Of a stretch of 64,000 nt of DNA, positions 41,656-49,843 are shown piece by piece (the first letter of the stretch is position 1; each line of letters starts with the position of its first letter). Origin of the DNA: Rhodovulum visakhapatnamense (GTDB taxonomy: Bacteria > Pseudomonadota > Alphaproteobacteria > Rhodobacterales > Rhodobacteraceae). The stretch spans positions 150,069 to 214,068 of the forward strand of contig NZ_SOEB01000006.1 in assembly GCF_004365965.1 (NCBI RefSeq), in the 5' to 3' direction. The position numbers and the translations under genes were made by a program. The notes beneath the pieces were generated by a model, which saw only the letters and a list, made by a program, of their open reading frames with translations, made no database searches and was not told where the DNA came from.

Positions 41656-42332
41656 ACCGAATACCTGCACATGAAGGTGTCCTGCACCACGATCAGGATG
41701 ACAAGGGCCGAGAACATCCAGAAGGCCGGGCCGAACTCGACCTGGGCCAGGTCCGAGATCTTGACCAGCGCAACGGCGCAGCCGATGGCGAAGACCTCGG
41801 CCATCGACCAGGGGCGCAACGCCTCGGACAGCCGGAAGGCGGCGCGGGCATGGCGCGCGGGCGGGCGGTCGAGCACGATGGGCGTCAGCACGTAAAGGAT
41901 CAGAAGCGCCCGCAACACCGGCACGAAGACGATCAGCGCGGCCACCGCCAGCGCCAGCGCCATCAGCATCGGCCGGGCGCTGAAGGCCAGCGCCGCGCCC
42001 AGAACCGAGGTCGCGTTGCTCATCCCGCCCGCCTCGACCCTGAGAAACGGCGTCAGCGTCGCGGCCCCGATCAGCACCACCACCGCCAGCGCCACCGCGA
42101 TCAGCCGCTGTCCGGCCTGCCGGTGCGGGGCGATCAGCACCTTGTGACAGCGCGCGCAGACCGCCCGCGCGCGGGGGGCGGGCTGTACGGCCCGGTAGAC
42201 CGCGTCGCAATGCGGGCAGGCAATCAGCGAGGCAAGGTCGCGTCCCGCGACACGGTTCGCGACGCGGCCGGAGGCTGGGCCTGAACCCGCGCCGGGGGCT
42301 GAGGCTCGCGGGTCTGAGGGGGTATCGGTCAT
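41634..42332 (-). CDS. pqiA: PqiA-type inner membrane protein, first copy
   Basis: A 232-residue protein with a zinc-ribbon-like start (CPHCDAVYRAVQ, CARCHKVL) and a PqiA domain of four helices: VALAVVVLIGAATLTPFLRVE, LMALALAVAALIVFVPVLRALLILYVL (quoted in part), then RPWSMAEVFAIGCAVALVKISDLAQV and a final helix. Start 42332 (MTDTPSDP) is the probable one. It leads the pqiA-pqiA-pqiB-pqiC operon, which works in membrane lipid transport or envelope stress. Confidence 0.88.
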   Translation of the reverse strand: MTDTPSDPRASAPGAGSGPASGRVANRVAGRDLASLIACPHCDAVYRAVQPAPRARAVCARCHKVLIAPHRQAGQRLIAVALAVVVLIGAATLTPFLRVEAGGMSNATSVLGAALAFSARPMLMALALAVAALIVFVPVLRALLILYVLTPIVLDRPPARHARAAFRLSEALRPWSMAEVFAIGCAVALVKISDLAQVEFGPAFWMFSALVILIVVQDTFMCRYSVWTSLEK

Positions 42333-42678
42333 TCGGTCACGTCGCGGCCCTTGAATCGATGCCAGAGCATAGTCCTGTGCCCCGCCTATTCCAGCGTCTT
42401 GTCCCGTGCGCACTGTCCGGCGGGCCCCCGTCGCGGTTTCGGCAGGGGGCCGAATTGTGGCAGGTGGATCGGACCTGACAGCGCTTCAGGGCGCCTTTTG
42501 TGGGTCGTTTCGAGGCGTCTGGCAAACAATCCGGGCGAGGCACTGTGGATCGTTCCTGCCTCGGGAACCAATGGCCCGGCCAATTCCTTAATAAATCACG
42601 AGCCCGGCCATATTCTGATCCACGGTCGGCCCTAGACTGGGGATATCGCACAGACAGCGTCCTGCGAGGGGAGCGCCA
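42333..42678. promoter_or_regulatory. Divergent intergenic region (pqi operon / GH gene)
   Basis: These 346 bases lie between the leftward pqi operon and the rightward glycosidase gene. AT-rich stretches near 42575-42620 (TTCCTTAATAAATCACG and CATATTCTGATCC) suit the glycosidase promoter. I found no gene or RNA in it. Confidence 0.4.
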
Positions 42679-43530
42679 ATGGTGGGGAAAACCTTGTTTT
42701 TCCTGTGGGTATTCCTGTTGTCTCTGGCGCAGTCCGCCTTGGCCCAGAAGGCCGGGGTCGGCGCCTGGGAGAACAGCCGCTACACCACGATCCACTGGGT
42801 CGAGGATCAGCCCGCGCTGGGCTGGTACTACACCTGGCGCACCGACCAGCTCTGGGCCCGGGGACCCACCTCGCGCACCGTCGAATTCGTGCCGATGATC
42901 CATTCCGAGGGCGACCTCGCCAAGCCGATCACGTCGGATCGCCCGGTGCGGGCGCTGATGGCGTTCAACGAACCCGACGGCAAAGGATCGCATCAGGGTG
43001 GGCTGTCGGTCGAGCGTGCGCTGGCGCTCTGGCCGCGCGTCGAGGCCAAGGGGCGCGGGTTGCGGATCGGCAGTCCGGCCACCACCCAGGCCGAAACCCT
43101 CGGCCCCGGCTCGTGGCAGCGGCGTTTCATGACCGAGGCCGAGCGGCGCGGCTATCGCATCGACTTCATGGCGGTGCATTACTATTCGACAGACGGCGAT
43201 GTGGCGGCCTTCCGGCGCTGGTTGCAGGCGGTCCACCGCGAATATCGCCGTCCGATCTGGGTCACCGAATACGCCCTTGTCGACTGGGACCGCCCGGGCG
43301 CCGCCAGCTACGGGCAAAGTGCGGCCTTCTTCGAACGGGCGGCGCAGATGATGGACGGTCTGCCCTTCGTCGAACGGCACGCCTGGTTCGCCGCCAATCC
43401 CTATCCCTGGCAGGGCACGGTTCCCAAGATCAATCTCGTCGACGACCGGATGCAACCGACGCCCATGGGCGAGACCTTCCGGCGCGTGTTGTCCGAGCTT
43501 GGCGGCCGCGAGATCGCCTCGGCCAACTGA
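42679..43530 (+). CDS. Secreted glycoside hydrolase, GH128/Asl1-like
   Basis: The 283-residue protein has an N-terminal signal peptide (TLFFLWVFLLSLAQSALA) and an Asl1-type TIM barrel: VGAWENSRY, LMAFNEPDGKGSHQG with the acid/base Glu, IDFMAVHYYSTDGD and WVTEYALVDWD with the nucleophile Glu. GH128 enzymes cleave beta-1,3-glucans. GAGGGGAGC precedes ATG 42679. It lies upstream of galU, so involvement with an extracellular polysaccharide is possible. Substrate not proven. Confidence 0.82.
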   Translation: MVGKTLFFLWVFLLSLAQSALAQKAGVGAWENSRYTTIHWVEDQPALGWYYTWRTDQLWARGPTSRTVEFVPMIHSEGDLAKPITSDRPVRALMAFNEPDGKGSHQGGLSVERALALWPRVEAKGRGLRIGSPATTQAETLGPGSWQRRFMTEAERRGYRIDFMAVHYYSTDGDVAAFRRWLQAVHREYRRPIWVTEYALVDWDRPGAASYGQSAAFFERAAQMMDGLPFVERHAWFAANPYPWQGTVPKINLVDDRMQPTPMGETFRRVLSELGGREIASAN

Positions 43531-43716
43531 CCCTGTCCCTGACCCTGACACTGTCGCATTGTCCCTGTGTCCCCGTCGCATGCGCCGCAAGGGCCTTCTG
43601 TGCGGTCGCGCGAGGCGTGTCAGCGGGGGAGTGGCGAAGATTTCGACATTGGATGAAACTTTCCGCTCCTGACGCGGTTATGCTGCAGGTGCATTCGTCA
43701 TTTTCAGGAGCCAGAT
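43531..43716. other. Intergenic gap with a short degenerate CCCTG repeat
   Basis: After the glycosidase stop there are several imperfect copies of CCCTGTC/CCCTGAC (43530-43575). The following part holds the galU upstream region. No structure of clear function was recognised. Confidence 0.35.
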
Positions 43717-44616
43717 ATGATCCCATCGCCCGTGCGGACCGCAATTTTTCCCGTGGCTGGGCTTGGAACCCGCTTTCTTCCCGCGACCAAGGCGACGCCC
43801 AAGGAATTGTTGCCGGTGATCGACACCCCGCTGATCCAGTTCGCCATCGACGAGGCGCGCGAGGCGGGTGTGGAACGCATGGTGTTCGTCAGCCATCCCT
43901 CGAAGACGGCGATCGAACGTCATGTGCGGGCCGATGCCGACCTGATCGAGACGCTGCGGGCGCGCGGCAAGGCGCGGATCGCCGAGGCGCTGGAGGCGGC
44001 GGCGCTGGACGAGGACGAACACGAGGTCGAATTCACCATGCAGCACGAACAGCGCGGCTTGGGTCATGCGGTTCTGTGCGCGCGCGATCTGGTGCTGCCC
44101 GGGCCGGTCGCGGTGGTGCTGCCCGACGATCTGATCCTGTCCCGGCCGGGCTGCCTGGCCCAGATGGTCGAGGCGTATGCGCGCTGCGGCGCAGGGCATA
44201 TGGTGGCGGCGATGGATGTGACGCCGGAAGCGGTGTCGCGCTATGGTGTGCTCGACCCGGTGGGGCAGGAGGGGGCGATCACCCGCGCCCGCGGCATGGT
44301 CGAAAAGCCCGCCGCCGAAGAGGCCCCCTCGCTGAAGGCGGTTGTCGGGCGCTATATCCTCCATCCGGCGATTTTCGAGACATTGGCGAGCCAGGGGCCG
44401 GGCGCCCATGACGAGATCCAGCTGACCGACGCCATCGCGCGCGACACCGAACGCCTGGGGCTGGCGGGGTTCGCCTTCTCGGGCAGGCGCTACGATTGCG
44501 GCTCGAAGGCGGGGATGCTGGAGGCGACCCTTGCGGTGGCCAGCCGCGATCCGGACTATGCCGACGTGCTGGCCGAGTGGCGGGCCGAGGCGACACTGCC
44601 GATCGCGGCAGAATAG
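43717..44616 (+). CDS. galU: UTP-glucose-1-phosphate uridylyltransferase
   Basis: A 299-residue GalU: AGLGTRFLPATKATPKELLPVI forms the nucleotide loop with the signature Lys, QHEQRGLGHAVLCARD and VAVVLPDDLIL follow, then KAVVGRYILHPAIFE and YDCGSKAGMLEATL. It makes UDP-glucose for polysaccharide and envelope synthesis. A SD-like AGGAG lies just upstream. It ends 36 bases before a hairpin terminator that serves the convergent TRAP operon. Confidence 0.95.
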   Translation: MIPSPVRTAIFPVAGLGTRFLPATKATPKELLPVIDTPLIQFAIDEAREAGVERMVFVSHPSKTAIERHVRADADLIETLRARGKARIAEALEAAALDEDEHEVEFTMQHEQRGLGHAVLCARDLVLPGPVAVVLPDDLILSRPGCLAQMVEAYARCGAGHMVAAMDVTPEAVSRYGVLDPVGQEGAITRARGMVEKPAAEEAPSLKAVVGRYILHPAIFETLASQGPGAHDEIQLTDAIARDTERLGLAGFAFSGRRYDCGSKAGMLEATLAVASRDPDYADVLAEWRAEATLPIAAE

Positions 44617-44651
44617 GAGGCCTCTGGCGCCAGCGGATAGAACTGATCGAC

Positions 44652-44679
44652 AAAAAAGAGGCCGCCCGGACAGGCGGCC
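44652..44679 (-). terminator. Rho-independent terminator of the TRAP operon
   Basis: GGCCGCC-CGGACA-GGCGGCC is a perfect 7-bp stem with a six-base loop. On the - strand it is followed by a T-run (AAAAAA on the + strand at 44652-44657). It ends the leftward TRAP operon and lies after the galU stop. Confidence 0.85.
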
Positions 44680-44716
44680 CCGTTGCATTCGTCCATGTCG
44701 CGCGCGGTGCTGCGGC

Positions 44717-45781
44717 TCAGACCCGTCCGGCCAGCAGCGGCAGCGCCATCGCGCGGGAATAGTCGCGCGCCTCGGCCAGCGCGACGTCATAGGTTTCGCG
44801 CACCTTGGCCACATCGGGATTGGCGGCGGTCAGTTCGTCCTGCACCTCGGTCCAGGCGGCGCGCTGGGCCGCGACCACGTCGTCGGAGAAGCTGCGGAAC
44901 TCGACGCCCTGGGCCTTGAGCTCGGCCATCGACTTGGCGTTGAAATGATCGAACTGCGCCTGCACCTCGTAGGCCGCGCTCCAGGCCGCGCTTTCGCAGA
45001 TTGCCTGCAGGTCCGGGGTCAGTTCGGCCCAGGCATCCTTGTTGAACACCACCGCCAGCCCGGCGCCCGGTTCGGTGAAGGCGGGCAGGTAGCAGATGTC
45101 GGCGATCTTCTGCAGTCCGAACGCCTGGTCCAGATAGGGGGCCACCCATTCCGCCGCGTCGATGGCGCCCGATTGCAGCGCCTGGAAGATCTCGGGCGGG
45201 GGCATCAGCACGGCGTTCACGCCAAGCTTGCGGTAAACCTCGCCCGCCAGACCCGCGACGCGCATGTTCAGGCCCTTCAGGTCCTCGACGCTGTCGACGG
45301 GTTTCTTGAACCAGCCCGCCGACTGGGTGTTCGAGTTGCCCGAATAGATCGGCTTGAGGTTTCGCTGGGCATAGATCTCGTCCCAGACCTCCTGCCCGCC
45401 GCCCCAGCGCAGCCACGCGGTATGCTCGGTCGAGGTCATGCCGAAGGGCACGCCGGTGAACCAGTGCAGCGCGGGGTTCTTGCCCGCGGCGTAATAGGTG
45501 GGGCCGTGGCCGACCGGGGCATTGCCCGCCTGCACCGCATCCTCGACGCCGAAGGCCGGAACCAGCTCGCCCGCGCCATAGACGGTGAAGGTCAGGCGGC
45601 CATCCGACATCGCGGCGACGCGTTCGGCGAAATTGGTGACATTGGTGCCGACGGCGGGGGCCATCTTGGGAAAGGCGGTCGGCAGTTTCCAGTGGATCTT
45701 GCCGGAGGCAAGCGCCGGGCTGGCCAGCGTGCCTGCCGCCGCGACCCCGGCGCCGGTCTTCAGGAAGGTTCTGCGATGCAT
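44717..45781 (-). CDS. TRAP substrate-binding protein with Tat signal
   Basis: A 354-residue DctP-like protein with a twin-arginine signal (HRRTFLKTGAGVAAAG). It has IHWKLPTAFPKMAPAVG, a Gly-Pro-Thr-Tyr-Tyr-Ala motif, NMRVAGLAGEVYRKLG with the conserved ligand Arg, QSGAIDAAEWVAPYLDQAFG and GAGLAVVFNKDAW. The layout resembles TakP, the alpha-keto-acid binding protein of Rhodobacter sphaeroides, and related mannitol/chloroaromatic-type systems. Keto acid is a reasonable guess, not proof. First gene downstream in reading order is a terminator at 44652. Confidence 0.9.
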   Translation of the reverse strand: MHRRTFLKTGAGVAAAGTLASPALASGKIHWKLPTAFPKMAPAVGTNVTNFAERVAAMSDGRLTFTVYGAGELVPAFGVEDAVQAGNAPVGHGPTYYAAGKNPALHWFTGVPFGMTSTEHTAWLRWGGGQEVWDEIYAQRNLKPIYSGNSNTQSAGWFKKPVDSVEDLKGLNMRVAGLAGEVYRKLGVNAVLMPPPEIFQALQSGAIDAAEWVAPYLDQAFGLQKIADICYLPAFTEPGAGLAVVFNKDAWAELTPDLQAICESAAWSAAYEVQAQFDHFNAKSMAELKAQGVEFRSFSDDVVAAQRAAWTEVQDELTAANPDVAKVRETYDVALAEARDYSRAMALPLLAGRV

Positions 45782-45801
45782 GATGTCCTCTTGCGTTGCG
45801 C

Positions 45802-47340
45802 TTACCGGAATATCGCCTGCGGCAGCCAGGTCGCAAGCTCGGGAAGCGCGACCAGAACACCCAGCGCCACGAGTTGCAGCAGGACGAAGGGCACCACGCC
45901 CCGGTAGGTGTCGAGCGTGGTGATGTCGGGCGGCGCGACCGAGCGGAAATAGAACAGCGCAAAGCCGAAGGGCGGCGTCAGGAACGAGGTCTGCAGGTTC
46001 ATCGCGATCAGGATCGCGAACCAGACCGGAGAGATGTCGGTGCCCAAGATCGGCGGGCCCAGCAGCGGGACCACGATATAGATGATCTCGACCGCCTCGA
46101 GGATGAAGCCCAGAAGGAAGATCACCGCCATCACCAGGAAGATCGCGGTCATGCCGCCGCCGGGCAGGCTGGCCATCAGCTCCTCGACCAGATGGTCGCC
46201 GCCGAAGCCGCGGAACACCAGCGACAGCAGCGAGGCCGCGACCACGATGCCAAAGACCATGCCCGAGATCCGCACCGTATCGGTCAGCGCGCCCTGCAAG
46301 AGCCCCGCCCGCCAGGTGCGCAGCGCTGCCATCAGCGTGCCCGCCGCGATCAGCGCGGCCGCGCCCGTCGCCAGCAGGCCGGGCAGGGTGCCCGGCGCGG
46401 CCCGGCCGAGGCCTGCCATGCCCATACCGACCAGCACCAGTGCGGCCAGCCCCGCCGAGGCGATCAGCCAGCGCCCGGCGCGGCCGCCTTTGGCGGCTTG
46501 CGCGGCCATCAGCAGCGCGCCGACGGCGCCAAGCCCCGCGGCCTCGGTCGTGGTGGCGACGCCTGCGAGGATCGAGCCCAGAACCGCCAGGATCAGCAGG
46601 ATCGGCGGCAGGAAGGTGAAGAGGATCTCCGAGGCGGGCACCGGTTCGCGCGGCGGGCGCGGCTCGGGCGCGGGGCCAAGCCGGAGGGCGACATAGACGG
46701 CATAGATCGCGACCAGCAGCAGCCCTGGGATCAGCGCGCCCGCGAAGAGGTCGCCGACCGAGACCGGGTCGGGCGCGAAATTGCCCGCGGCCTGTTGCGC
46801 CTCGAGATAGACATTGCCGATCTGGTCGCCCAGCAGCACCAGGATGATCGAGGGCGGGATCACCTGACCCAGCGTGCCCGAGGCGCAGATCAGCCCCGCC
46901 GCCAGCCGCTTGTCGATCCCGGCCTGACGCATCGCGGGCAGCGAGATCAGCACCAGCATCACGACGGTTGCGCCGATGATGCCGGTCGAGGCGGCGATCA
47001 GCGTCGAGAAGGCCAGCACGCTCAGCCCCATGCCGCGCGGCGAGCCCCGGGTCAGTTTGCCCAGCACGCCCAGCATCCGCTCGGCCAGCTGCGCGCGTTC
47101 CAGCAGCACCCCCATCAGCACGAACAGCGGCACCGCCATCAGCAGCCGGTTCGACATCACCCCCCAGACGCGGCCCGGGAAGAAGTTGAGGAAACTCAGG
47201 TCGAACAGCCCGAAGACCGAGGCGATCAGCGCGGTGATCAGCGGCACGCCCGCGATCGCCAGCATCGCCGGGATGCCGCTGAGAATGCCGCCGAACAGCC
47301 CCAGCAGCAGGACCAGCAGGGCGCCCTCTTCGCCGGTCAT
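45802..47340 (-). CDS. TRAP large permease subunit (DctM family), long form
   Basis: A 512-residue permease with about 12-14 helices, longer than the 430-residue DctM at 9353. It has VFVLMGVLLERAQLAERM, IAASTGIIGATVVMLVLISLP and PPSIILVLLGDQIGNVYLEAQ as family landmarks, and LEAVEIIYIVVPLLGPPILG, LQTSFLTPPFGFALFYFR near the C-terminus. The extra length with an added helical segment (about residues 240-350) is typical of the TakM-like subgroup. It overlaps the small subunit by 4 nt and precedes the binding protein by 20 nt. Confidence 0.92.
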   Translation of the reverse strand: MTGEEGALLVLLLGLFGGILSGIPAMLAIAGVPLITALIASVFGLFDLSFLNFFPGRVWGVMSNRLLMAVPLFVLMGVLLERAQLAERMLGVLGKLTRGSPRGMGLSVLAFSTLIAASTGIIGATVVMLVLISLPAMRQAGIDKRLAAGLICASGTLGQVIPPSIILVLLGDQIGNVYLEAQQAAGNFAPDPVSVGDLFAGALIPGLLLVAIYAVYVALRLGPAPEPRPPREPVPASEILFTFLPPILLILAVLGSILAGVATTTEAAGLGAVGALLMAAQAAKGGRAGRWLIASAGLAALVLVGMGMAGLGRAAPGTLPGLLATGAAALIAAGTLMAALRTWRAGLLQGALTDTVRISGMVFGIVVAASLLSLVFRGFGGDHLVEELMASLPGGGMTAIFLVMAVIFLLGFILEAVEIIYIVVPLLGPPILGTDISPVWFAILIAMNLQTSFLTPPFGFALFYFRSVAPPDITTLDTYRGVVPFVLLQLVALGVLVALPELATWLPQAIFR

Positions 47341-47864
47341 AGGATTTCCTGCACGTCTTTGCGCTTTTCGGCCGGTTTCAGGATCATGGCGAGGCCCTGA
47401 AGGATCATCAGCGCCGAGGCCAGCGGCAGGGCGGTCTTGACGATATAGACGCCGCCCAGCCCTCCGGTTTCAACGGCGCCTTCCCGGATCGACCAGGAAT
47501 AGGACAGGTCCGGCCAGAACGCGCGGATCATCAGCCCGAAGACCGGGATCAGGAAGATCAGCACGGCGAGGATGTCGGCGATGCGGATGTAGCGGGGCGA
47601 GAGCCGTTCCGAAATGACCTCGACCCGGACATGGCCGCCGCGCGCCAGGGTGACCGGAATGGCGAAGACCAGAAGGCTGGCGAAGGCATAGTCGGCCGCG
47701 TTCTGGAACTGGATCGACCCGGTGCCGAAGCCGTAGCGCAGGATGACGATGGCCAGCGTGGCGCCGGTCAGAAACAGCGCCGCCGCCACGCAATAGGCCA
47801 GAGCGGCCCGGTCGAGCCAGTGGCAAAGCTTGAGATAGGCGGATATGGGGCCGGCGCGTGTCAT
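47337..47864 (-). CDS. TRAP small membrane subunit (DctQ family)
   Basis: A 175-residue protein with four membrane helices (AALAYCVAAALFLTGATLAIVIL, AADYAFASLLVFAIPVTLA, IADILAVLIFLIPVFGLMI and a last one near 140-160). The loop RGGHVRVEVISERLSP is the DctQ signature. It opens the leftward TRAP operon and its stop overlaps the dctM start. ATG 47864 is the likely start. Confidence 0.88.
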   Translation of the reverse strand: MTRAGPISAYLKLCHWLDRAALAYCVAAALFLTGATLAIVILRYGFGTGSIQFQNAADYAFASLLVFAIPVTLARGGHVRVEVISERLSPRYIRIADILAVLIFLIPVFGLMIRAFWPDLSYSWSIREGAVETGGLGGVYIVKTALPLASALMILQGLAMILKPAEKRKDVQEIL

Positions 47865-48056
47865 TGGTCAGGGGCATTGCCACAGTCCGTCCCGATCCGC
47901 AATTGGACATCTGGACAGGAGGCCGCCCCCGCATCCCCTCGATCCTGCCCCGGGATCTGCACGCAGGGACAATATACCGTCTGGCGGCGGTCGGGCGATG
48001 CGTTATGCTGCATCGCCGCACAAGCCAGGCAGGACCGAGCAGCACAGGAGAGCGCG

Positions 48057-49685
48057 ATGGCGACCAGGATAGTGGTTCTGGGGGGCGGTTTCGGGGGCAT
48101 GTACACGGCCCGCGCGCTGCGCCGCCGGTTCGGGCGCAAGGCCGAGATCGAGGTGATCAACGCCCAGAACTATTTCGTTTTCCAGCCGCTTCTGCCCGAG
48201 GTGGCGGGCGGCTCGATCACGCCCGCCCATGCGGTCTCGCCGCTGCGCTTCGTGCTTGACGGGGTGTTCGTCCGCAAGGCGGTGGTCGACAGCGTCGATT
48301 TCGAGCGCAAGGTGGTGACCGTTTTTCAGGGCATCCAGCGCCGCCCGACCGAGGTACCCTACGACCATCTGGTGATCGCGCTGGGGCAGGGCACCGATTT
48401 CTCGCGCATGCCGGGGCTCGAGGAACACGCGCTGAAGATGAAGACGCTGGAAGATGCGCGGCGTCTGCGCGGCCATATCATCGAACAGCTCGAACATGCC
48501 CAGGTCACCGAACTGCCTGACACCAAGCGCGGCGCGCTGACCTTTACCGTGGTCGGCGGCGGCTTCTCGGGGGTCGAGACGGTCGGCGAGATGAAGGAGA
48601 TGATCGACCGCTCGCTGCGCTTCTATCCCAAGATCGACCCCTCCGAGGTACGGGTGCAGCTGATCGAGTTCGCGCCCCGCATCCTGAACGAGATGCCCGA
48701 GCCGCTGGCCGATTACGCGGTCGGCCATCTGGAGCGTCACGGCATCGAGATCAAGCTGAGAACAGGCGTCAAAAGCGCGACCCACCGCCAGCTTGTGACC
48801 ACCGACGGCGAGGTGATCGACACCCGGACCATCGTTGCGACAATCGGCAACGCACCGCTGCCGGTGGTGCAGCGGATGGGCCTGCCGCTTGACAAGGGGC
48901 GGATCCCTGTCGACCGGACCTTGCGGGTCGCGGGCCATGACAATGTCTGGGCGCTGGGCGACTGCGCGCTGATCCCGCTGAAGGAGGGCGCCTCGGAACG
49001 GATCGATTTCGCCCCTCCGACCGCGCAATTCGCGGTGCGCGAGGCCAAGCGGGTTGCCGCCAACATCGCCGCCGCCGTCCGGGGGCGCGATCTGAAGCCC
49101 TTCGCCTATGCCTCGCGCGGGGCGCTGGCCTCTCTGGGCGCCAAGCGCGGCGTCGCCAATGTCTTCGGCCACAACATCACGGGCTTTCCCGCCTGGTTCA
49201 TCTGGCGGTCCTATTATCTGGCGCTCTTGCCCGGCATCGGCACCCGTATCCGGGTGATGATCAACTGGTCGCTCGACATGCTGGGCGCGCGCAGCCTGGT
49301 GCAGCTGAAATTCTACGGCAAACCGCCGCTGCGCTATGTCTATTACCGCGCGGGCGACCGGATCTACAACGCGGGCGACAGGTCGGACGGTTTCTATACG
49401 GTGATCTCGGGTTCGGTCGAGATGGAGCGGCCCGATCCGGAGACCGGCGAGACGACGCTCCGCGTCATCGGCCCGGGCGGGCATTTCGGCGAACGGCTGA
49501 TCCTCGGGGCCACCCGTCGCAAGACGACCGTGCGCGCCAAGGAGGATTGCAAGGTCCTGGTGATGAACCGCGAAGAGTTCCTGATGCTGGCCGAGGGCTT
49601 TTCGGCTTTTCGCGAGTATTTCCGGCCCTACATGGACAAACGCGGCGTGACACTTCCCGGCGGAGATGAAGACACGGGCAGATAG
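48057..49685 (+). CDS. ndh: Type II NADH dehydrogenase fused to a cyclic-nucleotide-binding-like domain
   Basis: The first 400 of 542 residues are a type II NADH dehydrogenase: [20 protein letters not shown] (FAD), [15 protein letters not shown] (NADH) and [11 protein letters not shown]. It passes electrons from NADH to quinone without proton pumping. Residues about 420-530 are a CRP/cNMP-binding-like beta barrel: [42 protein letters not shown]. The phosphate-binding cassette ([15 protein letters not shown]) keeps the Gly-Glu and Arg positions. CAGGAGAG precedes ATG 48057. The gene stands alone, divergent from the TRAP operon. Confidence 0.92.
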   Translation: MATRIVVLGGGFGGMYTARALRRRFGRKAEIEVINAQNYFVFQPLLPEVAGGSITPAHAVSPLRFVLDGVFVRKAVVDSVDFERKVVTVFQGIQRRPTEVPYDHLVIALGQGTDFSRMPGLEEHALKMKTLEDARRLRGHIIEQLEHAQVTELPDTKRGALTFTVVGGGFSGVETVGEMKEMIDRSLRFYPKIDPSEVRVQLIEFAPRILNEMPEPLADYAVGHLERHGIEIKLRTGVKSATHRQLVTTDGEVIDTRTIVATIGNAPLPVVQRMGLPLDKGRIPVDRTLRVAGHDNVWALGDCALIPLKEGASERIDFAPPTAQFAVREAKRVAANIAAAVRGRDLKPFAYASRGALASLGAKRGVANVFGHNITGFPAWFIWRSYYLALLPGIGTRIRVMINWSLDMLGARSLVQLKFYGKPPLRYVYYRAGDRIYNAGDRSDGFYTVISGSVEMERPDPETGETTLRVIGPGGHFGERLILGATRRKTTVRAKEDCKVLVMNREEFLMLAEGFSAFREYFRPYMDKRGVTLPGGDEDTGR

Positions 49686-49843
49686 GCCGTTACCCGTCTG
49701 AAAGGACAGCTTGGCAAGGCGGCTCTGCCCCCGAAGGCTACTGCGGGGCGGTCCCCCGGGAACCCCGGGGCGAGCGCCCGTGTTTACAGGACGTCGAAAA
49801 CCGTCTTTGCTGCCGGACAGTACCGTTAAAGTTTGGATCCTCC

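Noticed and set aside
43530..43580. CCCTG-rich stretch read as a minisatellite
   Set aside because: The copies are few and imperfect; this is probably low-complexity sequence downstream of the glycosidase stop.
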